Assembly (NCBI GenBank): GCA_964544285.1
Contig: CAZJAQ010000022.1
Span: 1-21,146 of the forward strand
Direction of reading: 5' to 3'
Length of the DNA: 21,146 nucleotides
From: CAYGVX01 sp964544285
GTDB lineage: Archaea > Thermoproteota > Bathyarchaeia > Bathyarchaeales > SOJC01
Part shown: positions 14,942 to 21,146 of the stretch, one piece after another
How the letters are laid out: each line of letters starts with the position of its first letter
Numbering within the stretch: position 1 is the first letter of the stretch
The notes under the pieces: model-generated
Database searches by the model: none
Told to the model about the DNA's origin: nothing
What the model saw: the letters and a program-made list of their open reading frames with translations, nothing else
Made by a program: the position numbers and the translations under genes

Positions 14942-15361
14942 ATGAGCTTCAGAATAATTCAATACGACCCAGCCTACCAACAAGCCCTAATCAACCTCTG
15001 GAAAGAATGCAACCTCGTAGTCCCGCAAAACGACCCCGTCGTAGACATTCAAAAGAAACTAGACTTCCAACCCCAACTATTCTTCATCGCCCTACTAAAC
15101 GACCAACTCGTCGGCTCCATCATGGCAGGCTACGAAGGACACCGAGGCTGGCTCAACTACCTCGCCATATCGCCCAAACATCAACGGCAAGGCTACGGCA
15201 AACGACTAGTCGACGAAGCCACAGAAAAACTAAGAAAACTCGGCTGCCAAAAAATCAACGCCCAAATTCGCAAAACCAACCTTTCAGCAATAGAATTCTA
15301 CAAACGCATCGGGTTCAAAGAAGACAACGTCATAAGCCTAGGAAAAAGACTGAAAAAATAA
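14942..15361 (+). CDS. GNAT acetyltransferase, YpeA-like
   Basis: A 139-residue single-domain GNAT N-acetyltransferase. It aligns by eye along its length with the bacterial YpeA group: a LWKEC.LV.P.NDP..DI.KK.. start, FIALLNDQLVGSIMAGYEGHRGW, the LAISPKHQRQGYGKRLVDEA acetyl-CoA loop (QRQGYG, about residues 81-86), and the LSAIEFYKRIGFKEDNVISLGKRL ending. The substrate is unknown for the family. The ATG at 14942 has no strong ribosome binding site (GGTGTAAG is the only purine-rich stretch near). Codons end almost only in A or C (CTA, CTC, AAC, ATC), the opposite of rpl3 and rpl4. Its close likeness to bacterial proteins hints at transfer. Confidence 0.92.
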   Translation: MSFRIIQYDPAYQQALINLWKECNLVVPQNDPVVDIQKKLDFQPQLFFIALLNDQLVGSIMAGYEGHRGWLNYLAISPKHQRQGYGKRLVDEATEKLRKLGCQKINAQIRKTNLSAIEFYKRIGFKEDNVISLGKRLKK

Positions 15362-15406
15362 CCACCCCCAGCCAACTCATAAAAAAATCTTCCTAACTCA
15401 CAATTC

Positions 15407-15414
15407 TTTTAAAC
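15407..15414 (+). promoter_or_regulatory. TATA-like box for the antiporter remnant
   Basis: TTTTAAAC is centred about 34 bases before the ATG at 15444, within the 82-base gap after the GNAT gene. It would place the transcript start a few bases before the start codon. If real, the broken gene is still transcribed. Confidence 0.35.
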
Positions 15415-15443
15415 CTTTCACCCAAATACTCTGTGAACCTTCC

Positions 15444-16007
15444 ATGAACGAAGTCATAATCACTTTTTCCATAGTTGCCGCCATCATGGCTCTAAGCTTC
15501 ATCGGAGACGCCGTCTCCCGGAGAATCCTCCTACCCAGCGCCATCCTCCTCATCGTCCTCGGCATCATCTTCGGACCAGTCCTCAACCTCTTCCCCTACG
15601 ATGCCCTCATCGCAGCGCTTCCTTACATCGCTCCCCTCACACTGGCTTTCATAAGCTTCGAAGCAGGCATGAGCCTCAGCATCGAAAAAGTCGTAAGCCA
15701 AAGCAGAAGAGCCGCCCTCCTATCCGTCCTCGGCTTCCTCCTCAGCATGATAGCAGTAGGCACCCTGCTCCACTTCGCACTAAGTACGGTGGGCATACGC
15801 CCTCCTCATGGCCTCAGCGTGGAGCGGAATGAACATAGCCATCGTCAACGCCGTCTGCAAATACATAAAAGTCAAAGAAGAAACCCACGCCACTCTCACG
15901 ATGGTCGCCCTCGTCGACGACCCCATCGTCCTCATCACAACAACATAACCTCCATTGCCCTCCCCTTCATAGCCCACAAGCTAGCCCACACGAGAACAGC
16001 CTATTAA
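15444..16007 (+). pseudogene. Cation/proton antiporter remnant (Na+/H+ exchanger family), frameshifted and truncated
   Basis: The first 114 or so residues (15444 to about 15788) are a convincing N-terminal half of a CPA-type antiporter. Hydrophobic helices include LLPSAILLIVLGIIFGPVLNLFP, and LTLAFISFEAGMSLSI follows. At about 15788 the coherent sequence moves to another frame (WAYALLMASAWSGMNIAIVN, then EETHATLTMVALVDDPIVLITT), as if one G were inserted in ACGGTGGG. At about 15940-15950 it returns to the first frame (IALPFIAHKLAHTRTAY) and stops at 16007. So there are two opposite frameshifts, and even the restored protein is about 187 residues, less than half the usual 380-plus. It lacks the C-terminal transmembrane bundle, so it is probably non-functional. 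Confidence 0.75.
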
Positions 16008-16039
16008 CAGACAGTTAAGTCAAGAGAGCAAACATACAC

Positions 16040-16068
16040 AAAAATAAAAGAAAAACCCAAAAAAGAAA
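16040..16068 (-). terminator. Oligo-T terminator for the RHH-GcvH-like genes
   Basis: Read on the minus strand, just downstream of the stop at 16083, this stretch is a series of T-runs (TTCTTTTTTGGG, TTTTTCTTTTATTTTTG). Archaeal RNA polymerase terminates at such oligo-T tracts without a hairpin. The position fits the end of the two-gene minus-strand unit. Confidence 0.5.
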
Positions 16069-16082
16069 GGGAATAAGAGAAG

Positions 16083-16676
16083 CTATCGTTTGCTGCGTCT
16101 CAAGCTTCGCTGCTTCAACGCATACATCCTATACTGCTCTGGACCCATTAAATTCCTTAATTCCTCTTCCAGCGTCACCACGTTGTCGGGCTTAATCTCC
16201 GCAATCCAACCAGCATCATACGAATCCTCAGTCATCACCGAAGGCTTCTCCAGAACAGCCCCATTAACCCTCGCAATCTTTCCGCTCACAGGAGCACGCA
16301 GATCAAACTTGAACATCCAAGTTTCAACAGACCCCAAGAGCTTTCCCCTCTTTACCTCACAACCAACAGGCTCCAAATGAACGTCAGCTACGCCCTTCAA
16401 CAACCTCTGAGCAAAATCCGACAACCCCACACGAATATTCCCCTCCGGAGTCACCATAGCCCACATGTGATCAGGACTGCAGAGCAACCGCTCTCTGACG
16501 ACCACGTAGTCTGCCTCTTTCCCAGCAACCTTCTCGCCTTTCCGCAGCTCGTTAAGACGCATCTGCACTGCCTCGGAAACAAATTCGGCAAGACTGCTGT
16601 ACCGCCCAGACTCCACCGTCCTCTCCACAGCCGTCAACAACTCCTGCTTAACCCTCACAGTCTTCCACTTCACCAT
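16083..16676 (-). CDS. RHH DNA-binding domain fused to a GcvH-like domain lacking the lipoyl lysine (copy 1)
   Basis: A 197-residue two-domain protein. Residues 4-43 form a ribbon-helix-helix (CopG/Arc type): the strand WKTVRVKQELL, then SGRYSSLAEFVSEAVQMRLNEL. After a linker, residues 69-163 match the H-protein of the glycine cleavage system: DHMWAMVTPEGNIRVGLSDFAQRLL, then the LEPVGCEVKRGK loop, DLRAPVSGKIARVNGAV and GWIAEIKPDN. In true GcvH the lipoyl lysine sits three residues after Glu in an ESVKA-type hairpin. Here that hairpin is ETWMFKFDL and the position is M121, so lipoylation is not expected there. A basic tail follows (164-197). The ATG at 16676 is chosen because a perfect GGAGGTGA lies 6 bases upstream; the GTG at 16682 would abut it. 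I infer a transcriptional regulator with a repurposed sensing domain. Confidence 0.85.
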   Translation of the reverse strand: MVKWKTVRVKQELLTAVERTVESGRYSSLAEFVSEAVQMRLNELRKGEKVAGKEADYVVVRERLLCSPDHMWAMVTPEGNIRVGLSDFAQRLLKGVADVHLEPVGCEVKRGKLLGSVETWMFKFDLRAPVSGKIARVNGAVLEKPSVMTEDSYDAGWIAEIKPDNVVTLEEELRNLMGPEQYRMYALKQRSLRRSKR

Positions 16677-16682
16677 CTTCAC

Positions 16683-16690
16683 TCACCTCC
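16683..16690 (-). promoter_or_regulatory. Strong Shine-Dalgarno that fixes the start of copy 1
   Basis: GGAGGTGA on the minus strand is a full match to the 16S anti-Shine-Dalgarno sequence. It lies 6 bases before the ATG at 16676 and directly touches the in-frame GTG at 16682. It therefore favours the ATG, giving a protein that begins MVKWKTVRVKQ. Confidence 0.65.
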
Positions 16691-16726
16691 AAAGTAGGCA
16701 AACTCTCTCTGCATGTTCAAGCGTGG

Positions 16727-17224
16727 TTACTCAGGCTGAATCTTCACAATCCACCGAGACGTATCAGCATTCAGCACGAACGGGTCTTCCAACACAGCCT
16801 CGTTCACCGCAACGATCTTTCCGCTTATGGGCGCGTACAGGTCGTACGTGAACCACCAAGATTCAGCCACTCCGAAGGGCTCGCCATCAACAACCTTTGC
16901 ACCCGCCGAGTCAGTGCGAACGTTGACTATCTCTGTAAGCTGCTTCTGGAAATCCTCAGTCACACCCACCTCAACAACCCCTTCAGGAGTCACTCTAGCC
17001 CAAACGCCCTCCGCCGTCTGCACCAACTGTCCCACCTGCGGAATTCGGGCGGCTTTGTCACGTTCCAAGTACTCGTTTACTCTCTGCTTTGCTAGGGTTT
17101 GCAGTCGTTGCTGAATTGCTTCCGAGACGAACTCCGATAGACCCTTGTAGCCGCTTTTCTCCAATTCTTTCTTTATCTCTTCTATCAGTTCTTGTTTTAC
17201 TTTTACTCCCATCCATTTGCTCAT
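16727..17224 (-). CDS. RHH DNA-binding domain fused to a GcvH-like domain lacking the lipoyl lysine (copy 2)
   Basis: A 165-residue paralogue of the next gene downstream with the same domain order. The ribbon-helix-helix spans residues 4-44 (WMGVKVKQELIEEI, then GYKGLSEFVSEAIQQRLQ) and shares FVSEA and KVKQEL with copy 1. The GcvH-like part (about 74-165) reads GVWARVTPEGVVEVGVTEDFQKQL, then GAKVVDGEPFGVAES, DLYAPISGKIVAVNEAVLEDPFVLN and RWIVKIQPE. The lipoyl hairpin is ESWWFTYDL, so W124 stands where GcvH has the modified lysine. No lysine occurs in the hairpin at all. The ATG at 17224 has GAGGAG about 11 bases upstream; the next Met (residue 5) is an alternative. The two copies are 50 bases apart and probably form one operon divergent from fwdDBAC. 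No other glycine cleavage gene is in the window. Confidence 0.85.
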   Translation of the reverse strand: MSKWMGVKVKQELIEEIKKELEKSGYKGLSEFVSEAIQQRLQTLAKQRVNEYLERDKAARIPQVGQLVQTAEGVWARVTPEGVVEVGVTEDFQKQLTEIVNVRTDSAGAKVVDGEPFGVAESWWFTYDLYAPISGKIVAVNEAVLEDPFVLNADTSRWIVKIQPE

Positions 17225-17272
17225 ACATTCTCACACTCCTCTTTTGCTGAGTGTACATATGGCAATTCAAAA

Positions 17273-17280
17273 ATATATAT
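17273..17280 (-). promoter_or_regulatory. TATA box for the RHH-GcvH-like operon
   Basis: ATATATAT, followed on the minus strand by a T-run, lies about 50 bases upstream of the ATG at 17224. Transcription starting near 17250 would give a leader of about 26 bases containing the GAGGAG ribosome binding site. Confidence 0.45.
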
Positions 17281-17290
17281 CTCATGCATT

Positions 17291-17315
17291 TAGTATAAAC
17301 ACTAATAATTATAGT
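17291..17315. promoter_or_regulatory. Candidate operator: alternating TAGT/ACTA half-sites
   Basis: TAGT (17291-17294), ACTA (17301-17304) and TAGT (17312-17315) alternate in orientation with start-to-start spacings of 10 and 11 bases, about one helical turn each. Adjacent pairs form inverted repeats (TAGT-N6-ACTA and ACTA-N7-TAGT), and TAGTATA is repeated directly 21 bases apart. Ribbon-helix-helix proteins typically bind 4-6 base half-sites as arrays of dimers, and two such proteins are encoded next door. The site lies just upstream of the TATA box at 17273-17280. The 265-base gap also holds another 6-base inverted pair, ACACTC/GAGTGT (17233-17238 and 17249-17254). The region is A/T-rich, so chance is a real alternative. 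Confidence 0.35.
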
Positions 17316-17489
17316 ATATACCAATTCTCCCCATACACCCTAATAGGACGGTCTAGTCTAGGCGCAGAGAAAACAAAAACCCAAACCTGCAAACACCCAC
17401 ACCAACAAAACTAACAGCCCTAAAAACGGAAAACTCCTTAAGAAACACACCAACATTCTAATTAAAGAACCTCAAAAGCGTGGAAGAAG

Positions 17490-17888
17490 ATGCCGACAAT
17501 CAAAGTCACCCTTATATCAGGAAGGACAATCGACCAAGGCACCACAAAAGAACACAGCAAACTCTCAGACGAGTACCGCCAAAACGTAGCCACATGCGAA
17601 ATAGACCCCAATGACCTGAAAGAATTAGGCGTAAAAGAAAACACCCACATCAAAATATCAACAGACCATGGCACAGTAGTCGTGAAAGCCAAAGAATCGA
17701 AAAGAGCTCCCCACCCAAGAATCGCCTACATGCCCTACGGAATCTGGGCGAACATCGTATCCAACCCCAAAACACACGGAACAGGCATGCCCTCCTTCAA
17801 AGGAATCACGGCAGAAATACAGCCCGCCCCAACAGAAAACGTACTCACAGTCCCCCAACTCCTAAAACAAACCTTCAAGAAGGAATAA
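17490..17888 (+). CDS. fwdD: Formylmethanofuran dehydrogenase subunit D
   Basis: A 132-residue subunit carrying the molybdopterin-dinucleotide-binding fold. It works with FwdB in formylmethanofuran dehydrogenase, which reduces CO2 to formate and attaches it to methanofuran (or runs in reverse). Family features are VTLISGRTIDQGT at the start, an aspartate/histidine-containing DHGTVVVKA strand, and the signature PYGIWANIVSNPKTHGTGMPSFKGITAEI at about residues 81-109. The ATG at 17490 follows GGAAGAAG closely. The only TATA-like element near it is CTAATTAAAG (about 17458-17467). The gene heads a D-B-A-C operon and lies divergent from the RHH-GcvH-like pair, 265 bases away. Confidence 0.93.
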   Translation: MPTIKVTLISGRTIDQGTTKEHSKLSDEYRQNVATCEIDPNDLKELGVKENTHIKISTDHGTVVVKAKESKRAPHPRIAYMPYGIWANIVSNPKTHGTGMPSFKGITAEIQPAPTENVLTVPQLLKQTFKKE

Positions 17889-17891
17889 CGA

Positions 17892-19343
17892 ATGCCAACA
17901 ATCAAAAACGTCACCTGCCCAATCTGCGGAACCCTCTGCGACGACCTCGAAGTAACAGTCAAGAAAAACGCCATAACAGACGTGAAAAACGCATGCGCAG
18001 TCAGCGAAGCAAAATTCATGGACTTTGCCAACCCCAAACACCGAAACCTGAAACCCCTCGTCAGAAAAAACGGAGAATTAAAAGAGGCTTCTTTAGACGA
18101 AGCCGTGAAGAAAAGTGCCCAGATTCTCGCAGACGCGTCCTACCCAATCCTCTACGGCTGGAGCTGTACGAACTGCGAAGCAATACGAGTAGGGATAGAG
18201 TTGGCTGAAGAAGTCGGGGGAGTCATAGACAACACTTCCACAGTTTGCCACGGTCCCTCAATCCTCAGCATCCAAAGCGTCGGCATACCCACGTGCACCT
18301 TGGGGCAGATACGCCACCGCGCCGACCTCATCATCTACTGGGCAAGCGACCCTTACAGTGCCCACCCACGCCACATGGAACGCTACACAGCCTTCTCAGA
18401 GGGACGCTTCCAAGAAAGCGAGTGGGAACACTACGTCGCCCGCCTACGGGGCATACTGGGTAAGAAAAGGCTTAGAAGAGCTTCTGAACTGGTGTTGATG
18501 AAGGAAGTCTCACTGCCAGCCATCACGGGACAAAAATTGCCGCCCAAATTCGAGACGAAAAGACGAAAGCTTATAGTGGTAGACGTTCGAAAAACCCACT
18601 CAGCAGAATTCGCCGATTTCTTCCTCCAAGTCGAACCGAACAGAGACTTTGAGCTTCTCCAAGCCCTACGCTTGCTGGTGAAAGACGAAGAACTCGAAGT
18701 CGACCGAGTCGCAGGAATCCCCGTCGACCTCCTCGAAGACGTAGCAGACAAGCTGATAGGATGCAAGTTCGGCGTCTTATTCTTCGGAGTAGGCTTGACC
18801 ATGAGCGCTGGAAAACTACAGAATATAAACGCCGCAATCGCTCTGACAAGAGACTTGAACTACCGCACCAAGTTTGTCATCATGCCGATGCGGGGGCACT
18901 TCAACGTCGCGGGCGCCAACATCGTTTCCACTTGGCAGACGGGATATCCCTTCGCCGTAGATTTTTCCCAAGGCTATCCCCGCTACAACCCTGGTGAAAC
19001 CTCTGTGGTAGACATCTTGTGCCGCGACGAGTCTGACGCGGGGCTGATTGTTGCTTCCGACCCAGTTTCCAATTTTCCAAGAGAGGCAGTCCAAAACTTG
19101 GTGAAGAACCCCTTAATAGCCATCGACCCTGTAGTTTCTCCGACAACCTTGATGGCTGACGTTGTGTTTCCTTCCGCTTTCGTGGGAATTGAAGAGGAGG
19201 GAACAGCATACCGCATGGACCGCGTTCCCCTACCCCTGAAAAAAGTGGTGAAACCCCCACGCTCATGCTTGTCTGACGAAGAAATCTTGCAAAGAATCCT
19301 ACGCCAAGTTAGGCGCATAAAGCGTCAGAGGGGGAAAGCGTAG
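17892..19343 (+). CDS. fwdB: Formylmethanofuran dehydrogenase subunit B (catalytic, W/Mo)
   Basis: The 483-residue catalytic subunit holding the tungsten or molybdenum bis-pterin centre and one [4Fe-4S] cluster. The cluster ligands are C9, C12, C16 (CPICGTLCDD) and C35 (NACAVSEAKF). The metal ligand is C119 in STVCHGPS, encoded by TGC (18246-18248), so this is a cysteine and not a selenocysteine form. Later family motifs are HPRHMERYTAF, VVDVRKTHSAEFAD, FLQVEPNRDFELLQALR and MPMRGHFNVAGAN. The protein is about 50 residues longer than I recall for FwdB. The extra material is at about 176-224, a basic segment (RLRGILGKKRLRR) between HPRHM and the VVDVRKT strand. The metal (W or Mo) cannot be told from sequence. 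It starts 3 bases after the fwdD stop. Confidence 0.95.
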   Translation: MPTIKNVTCPICGTLCDDLEVTVKKNAITDVKNACAVSEAKFMDFANPKHRNLKPLVRKNGELKEASLDEAVKKSAQILADASYPILYGWSCTNCEAIRVGIELAEEVGGVIDNTSTVCHGPSILSIQSVGIPTCTLGQIRHRADLIIYWASDPYSAHPRHMERYTAFSEGRFQESEWEHYVARLRGILGKKRLRRASELVLMKEVSLPAITGQKLPPKFETKRRKLIVVDVRKTHSAEFADFFLQVEPNRDFELLQALRLLVKDEELEVDRVAGIPVDLLEDVADKLIGCKFGVLFFGVGLTMSAGKLQNINAAIALTRDLNYRTKFVIMPMRGHFNVAGANIVSTWQTGYPFAVDFSQGYPRYNPGETSVVDILCRDESDAGLIVASDPVSNFPREAVQNLVKNPLIAIDPVVSPTTLMADVVFPSAFVGIEEEGTAYRMDRVPLPLKKVVKPPRSCLSDEEILQRILRQVRRIKRQRGKA

Positions 19344-19344
19344 A

Positions 19345-21039
19345 ATGAAGAAAGGGCTCCTAATCAAGAATGGCTTTGTCTACGACCCATTGAACAACGT
19401 TAACGGAGAAAAAATGGACATTACAGTTTACGGCGGCAAGGTCGTGGAGAAAGTCGAGAATCCCCGAGTAGTTAATGCGTCGGGAATGGTTGTGATGCCT
19501 GGGGGCGTCGACATACACTCCCACATTGCAGGCGCCAAGGTGAACGTAGGTCGACTGCTGAGACCAGAAGACCACTATAAAGATGTAGAGCCCAAAACCG
19601 CCAAAACACGGTCAGGAGTCGGCTACTCCATCCCCTCAACCTTCACGACGGGCTACCGTTACGCAAAGATGGGCTGGACTACAGTGATGGACCCGGCGAT
19701 GCCGCCGCTAAAGGCTAAACACACGCATGAAGAATTGAACGACACACCCATGGTGGACAAGGGCTCGTATCCTCTTCTGGGCAGCAACTGGTTCGTTCTG
19801 GAGCATCTGAGGGCAAAGGACTACGAGGAATGCGCTGCTTACGTGGCTTGGGTAATGAATGCAACCAAGGGATACGCCATCAAACTCGTCAACCCCGGAG
19901 GGCTGGAAGCATGGGGGTTTGGCAGGAATGTACGCGACATAGACGACTCCGTACCAAACTTTGACATAACCCCCCGCGAAATCATCCGAGGATTGTGCAA
20001 GGTAAATCAGCTCCTCAACATGCCTCACACAATCCACGTACACACGAACAACCTTGGAAAACCAGGCAACTACACCACCACATTAGAAACTATGAAGTGC
20101 GTTGAAGACTTAGCAACCGATGGAAAACCCGTCATACACCTCACTCATTGTCAGTTCAGCGCCTTCGCGGGCGAAGACTGGCGCACGTTCAAATCAGCTT
20201 CAGAAGAAATCGCTGACTACGTGAATTCTCACAGCCACGTTACATTGGACTTGGGACAAATCGTTTTCACAGACACGACGACGATGACAGCAGACGGTCC
20301 ATTCCAGTTCATCCTCTATCAATTAACAGGCAACAAATGGGTGAACAACGACGTGGAAGCCGAAACCGGGTCAGGAATAGTGCCCTTCCATTACAAGCGA
20401 AAGAGCTTCGTCCACGCAGTCCAGTGGACGATCGGGTTGGAACTTGCTCTCCAGATAAGAGACCCTTGGAAAGTGTTCCTGACAACGGATCATCCGAACG
20501 CTGGACCTTTCACAGCTTATCCTAAGATTATCACGTGGCTCATGAGCAGAAAAGCTCGGGATGAGGTTATGAAGAAGATGAGCAGAAGGGCAAGACGCAA
20601 GGCTTTGCTTTCCTCGATGGATAGGGAGTACACGCTCTACGAAACCGCAATAGCCACTCGGGCGGGTCAAGCAAAAGCTTTGGGCTTGAAGAACAAGGGA
20701 CACTTAGGCGTCGGAGCAGACGCAGACATAGCCATCTACGATTTAAACCCAGAAAAAACGGATTTGGCAGAGCATCCTATAGCAGTTAGACGGGCATTCC
20801 AGAGTGCTGCCTACACCATAAAGGACGGAGAGATCGTGGTGAAAAACGGTGAGATTGTCAAATCTGTTGGTGGAAGAACCTACTGGGTCAACGTGAAGGC
20901 GTCTCCGAGTCTCTTAGAGATCGAGCCAGAGCTGCAGAAAGTCTTCGAAGAATATTACACAGTCAAGTATGAGAACTACCTTGTGCCCGACCATCACTTA
21001 GCGGCAGCAAGCCCGATTCCTGTACAAGCGAAGGTGTAG
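19345..21039 (+). CDS. fwdA: Formylmethanofuran dehydrogenase subunit A (amidohydrolase)
   Basis: The 564-residue amidohydrolase subunit that transfers formate from FwdB onto methanofuran at a binuclear zinc site. The metal and catalytic residues are visible: H58 and H60 (VDIHSHIAG), the likely carboxylated lysine K180 (GYAIKLVNPGG), H231/H233 (IHVHTNNLG), H265/H268 (HLTHCQFSAF) and the catalytic aspartate D382 (TTDHPNAGPF). Family length and motif order are normal, including ATRAGQAKALGL and the C-terminal VPDHHLA. It starts one base after the fwdB stop codon, with purines (AGAGGGGGAAAG) inside the fwdB end as ribosome binding site, so the two are translationally coupled. FwdA is an essential partner of FwdB, which supports a functional complex here. 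Confidence 0.96.
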   Translation: MKKGLLIKNGFVYDPLNNVNGEKMDITVYGGKVVEKVENPRVVNASGMVVMPGGVDIHSHIAGAKVNVGRLLRPEDHYKDVEPKTAKTRSGVGYSIPSTFTTGYRYAKMGWTTVMDPAMPPLKAKHTHEELNDTPMVDKGSYPLLGSNWFVLEHLRAKDYEECAAYVAWVMNATKGYAIKLVNPGGLEAWGFGRNVRDIDDSVPNFDITPREIIRGLCKVNQLLNMPHTIHVHTNNLGKPGNYTTTLETMKCVEDLATDGKPVIHLTHCQFSAFAGEDWRTFKSASEEIADYVNSHSHVTLDLGQIVFTDTTTMTADGPFQFILYQLTGNKWVNNDVEAETGSGIVPFHYKRKSFVHAVQWTIGLELALQIRDPWKVFLTTDHPNAGPFTAYPKIITWLMSRKARDEVMKKMSRRARRKALLSSMDREYTLYETAIATRAGQAKALGLKNKGHLGVGADADIAIYDLNPEKTDLAEHPIAVRRAFQSAAYTIKDGEIVVKNGEIVKSVGGRTYWVNVKASPSLLEIEPELQKVFEEYYTVKYENYLVPDHHLAAASPIPVQAKV

Positions 21040-21044
21040 AAAAA

Positions 21045-21146
21045 ATGGCTGTCACCCTACGTCTCAAGAAGGAGTTAACAGTACCCGTCAACGCAGAATG
21101 CGTTTCCCCAGACGTTTTCGCTGGAAGGTCGCTGGAAGAAGTCTCT
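21045..21146 (+). CDS. fwdC: Formylmethanofuran dehydrogenase subunit C, 5' part
   Basis: Only the first 34 codons are in the window; the gene runs off the end. The ATG at 21045 lies 5 bases after the fwdA stop. The visible part, MAVTLRLKKELTVPVNAECV followed by SPDVFAGRSLEEVS, resembles the N-terminus of FwdC, the beta-helix subunit related to glutamate synthase alpha, and the D-B-A-C order is the common one. The assignment rests on position plus this short segment. Confidence 0.8.
   Translation, partial: MAVTLRLKKELTVPVNAECVSPDVFAGRSLEEVS

Noticed and set aside
15007..15396. Overlapping plus-strand frame inside the GNAT gene, with an Arg/Pro/Thr-rich product.
   Set aside because: It is a shadow of the A/C-ending codon bias of the true GNAT frame.
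16836..16850. Possible shift of the lipoylation site to a nearby lysine in the GcvH-like domains.
   Set aside because: Copy 1 has a lysine two residues beyond the expected place (K123), but copy 2 has none in the hairpin, and the hairpin length is unchanged. A conserved, displaced lipoylation site is therefore unlikely.
17217..17414. Short open frames on both strands in the gap between the RHH-GcvH-like genes and fwdD.
   Set aside because: Composition follows the A/T-rich promoter DNA, there is no ribosome binding site, and the translations resemble no family I know.
18246..18248. Selenocysteine at the metal-ligand position of FwdB, as in some methanogens.
   Set aside because: The codon is TGC (cysteine), not TGA, and the reading frame needs no recoding.

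Overview
The window is archaeal, about 21 kb, and densely coded. Archaeal markers are ribosomal proteins L3, L4, L23 and S30e, a tRNA-splicing endonuclease, an archaeal-type Elp3, a eukaryote/archaea-type glycyl-tRNA synthetase, a presenilin-like protease, TATA-box promoters close to start codons, and a tungsten/molybdenum formylmethanofuran dehydrogenase operon (D-B-A-C). This mix fits a member of the Thermoproteota with an archaeal Wood-Ljungdahl or methyl-branch pathway. Bathyarchaeia is my best guess, but it is an inference from gene content, not a phylogenetic result. No rRNA, tRNA, CRISPR array or insertion sequence was seen, and no gene-free stretch exceeds 300 bases.

Layout. Positions 27-254 (+) hold a small DUF2061 membrane protein. 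Positions 266-8854 are a minus-strand housekeeping block. In transcription order it contains PGI/PMI, glycyl-tRNA synthetase, a DUF47/PhoU-like protein, EndA, a DUF362 protein, ribosomal protein S30e (a 54-residue gene at 3529-3693), a YtcJ-like amidohydrolase and Elp3. A divergent promoter region at about 8855-8975 separates this block from a plus-strand run: a radical SAM protein, an overlapping SPOUT RNA methyltransferase, a presenilin-like aspartyl protease, then L3, L4 and L23.

The ribosomal operon stops after L23; L2 does not follow. Positions 13760-16007 are an accessory stretch. It holds a frameshifted zinc-finger plus AbiV/HEPN-like gene in AT-rich DNA, a DUF3795 cysteine-rich protein, a YpeA-like GNAT acetyltransferase and a broken cation/proton antiporter. 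The synonymous codon preference also flips near this junction, from G/T-ending to A/C-ending codons.

The last part, 16083-21146, is the most interesting. Two tandem minus-strand genes each encode an N-terminal ribbon-helix-helix DNA-binding segment fused to a GcvH-like (lipoyl-type) domain whose lipoyl-lysine position is Met in one and Trp in the other. They lie divergently beside fwdD-fwdB-fwdA-fwdC, the enzyme that reduces CO2 onto methanofuran. The 265-bp region between them carries alternating TAGT/ACTA half-sites about one helical turn apart. I propose that these fusions are a family of transcriptional sensors in which a lipoyl-domain fold was repurposed, perhaps controlling the formylmethanofuran dehydrogenase operon, themselves, or both.
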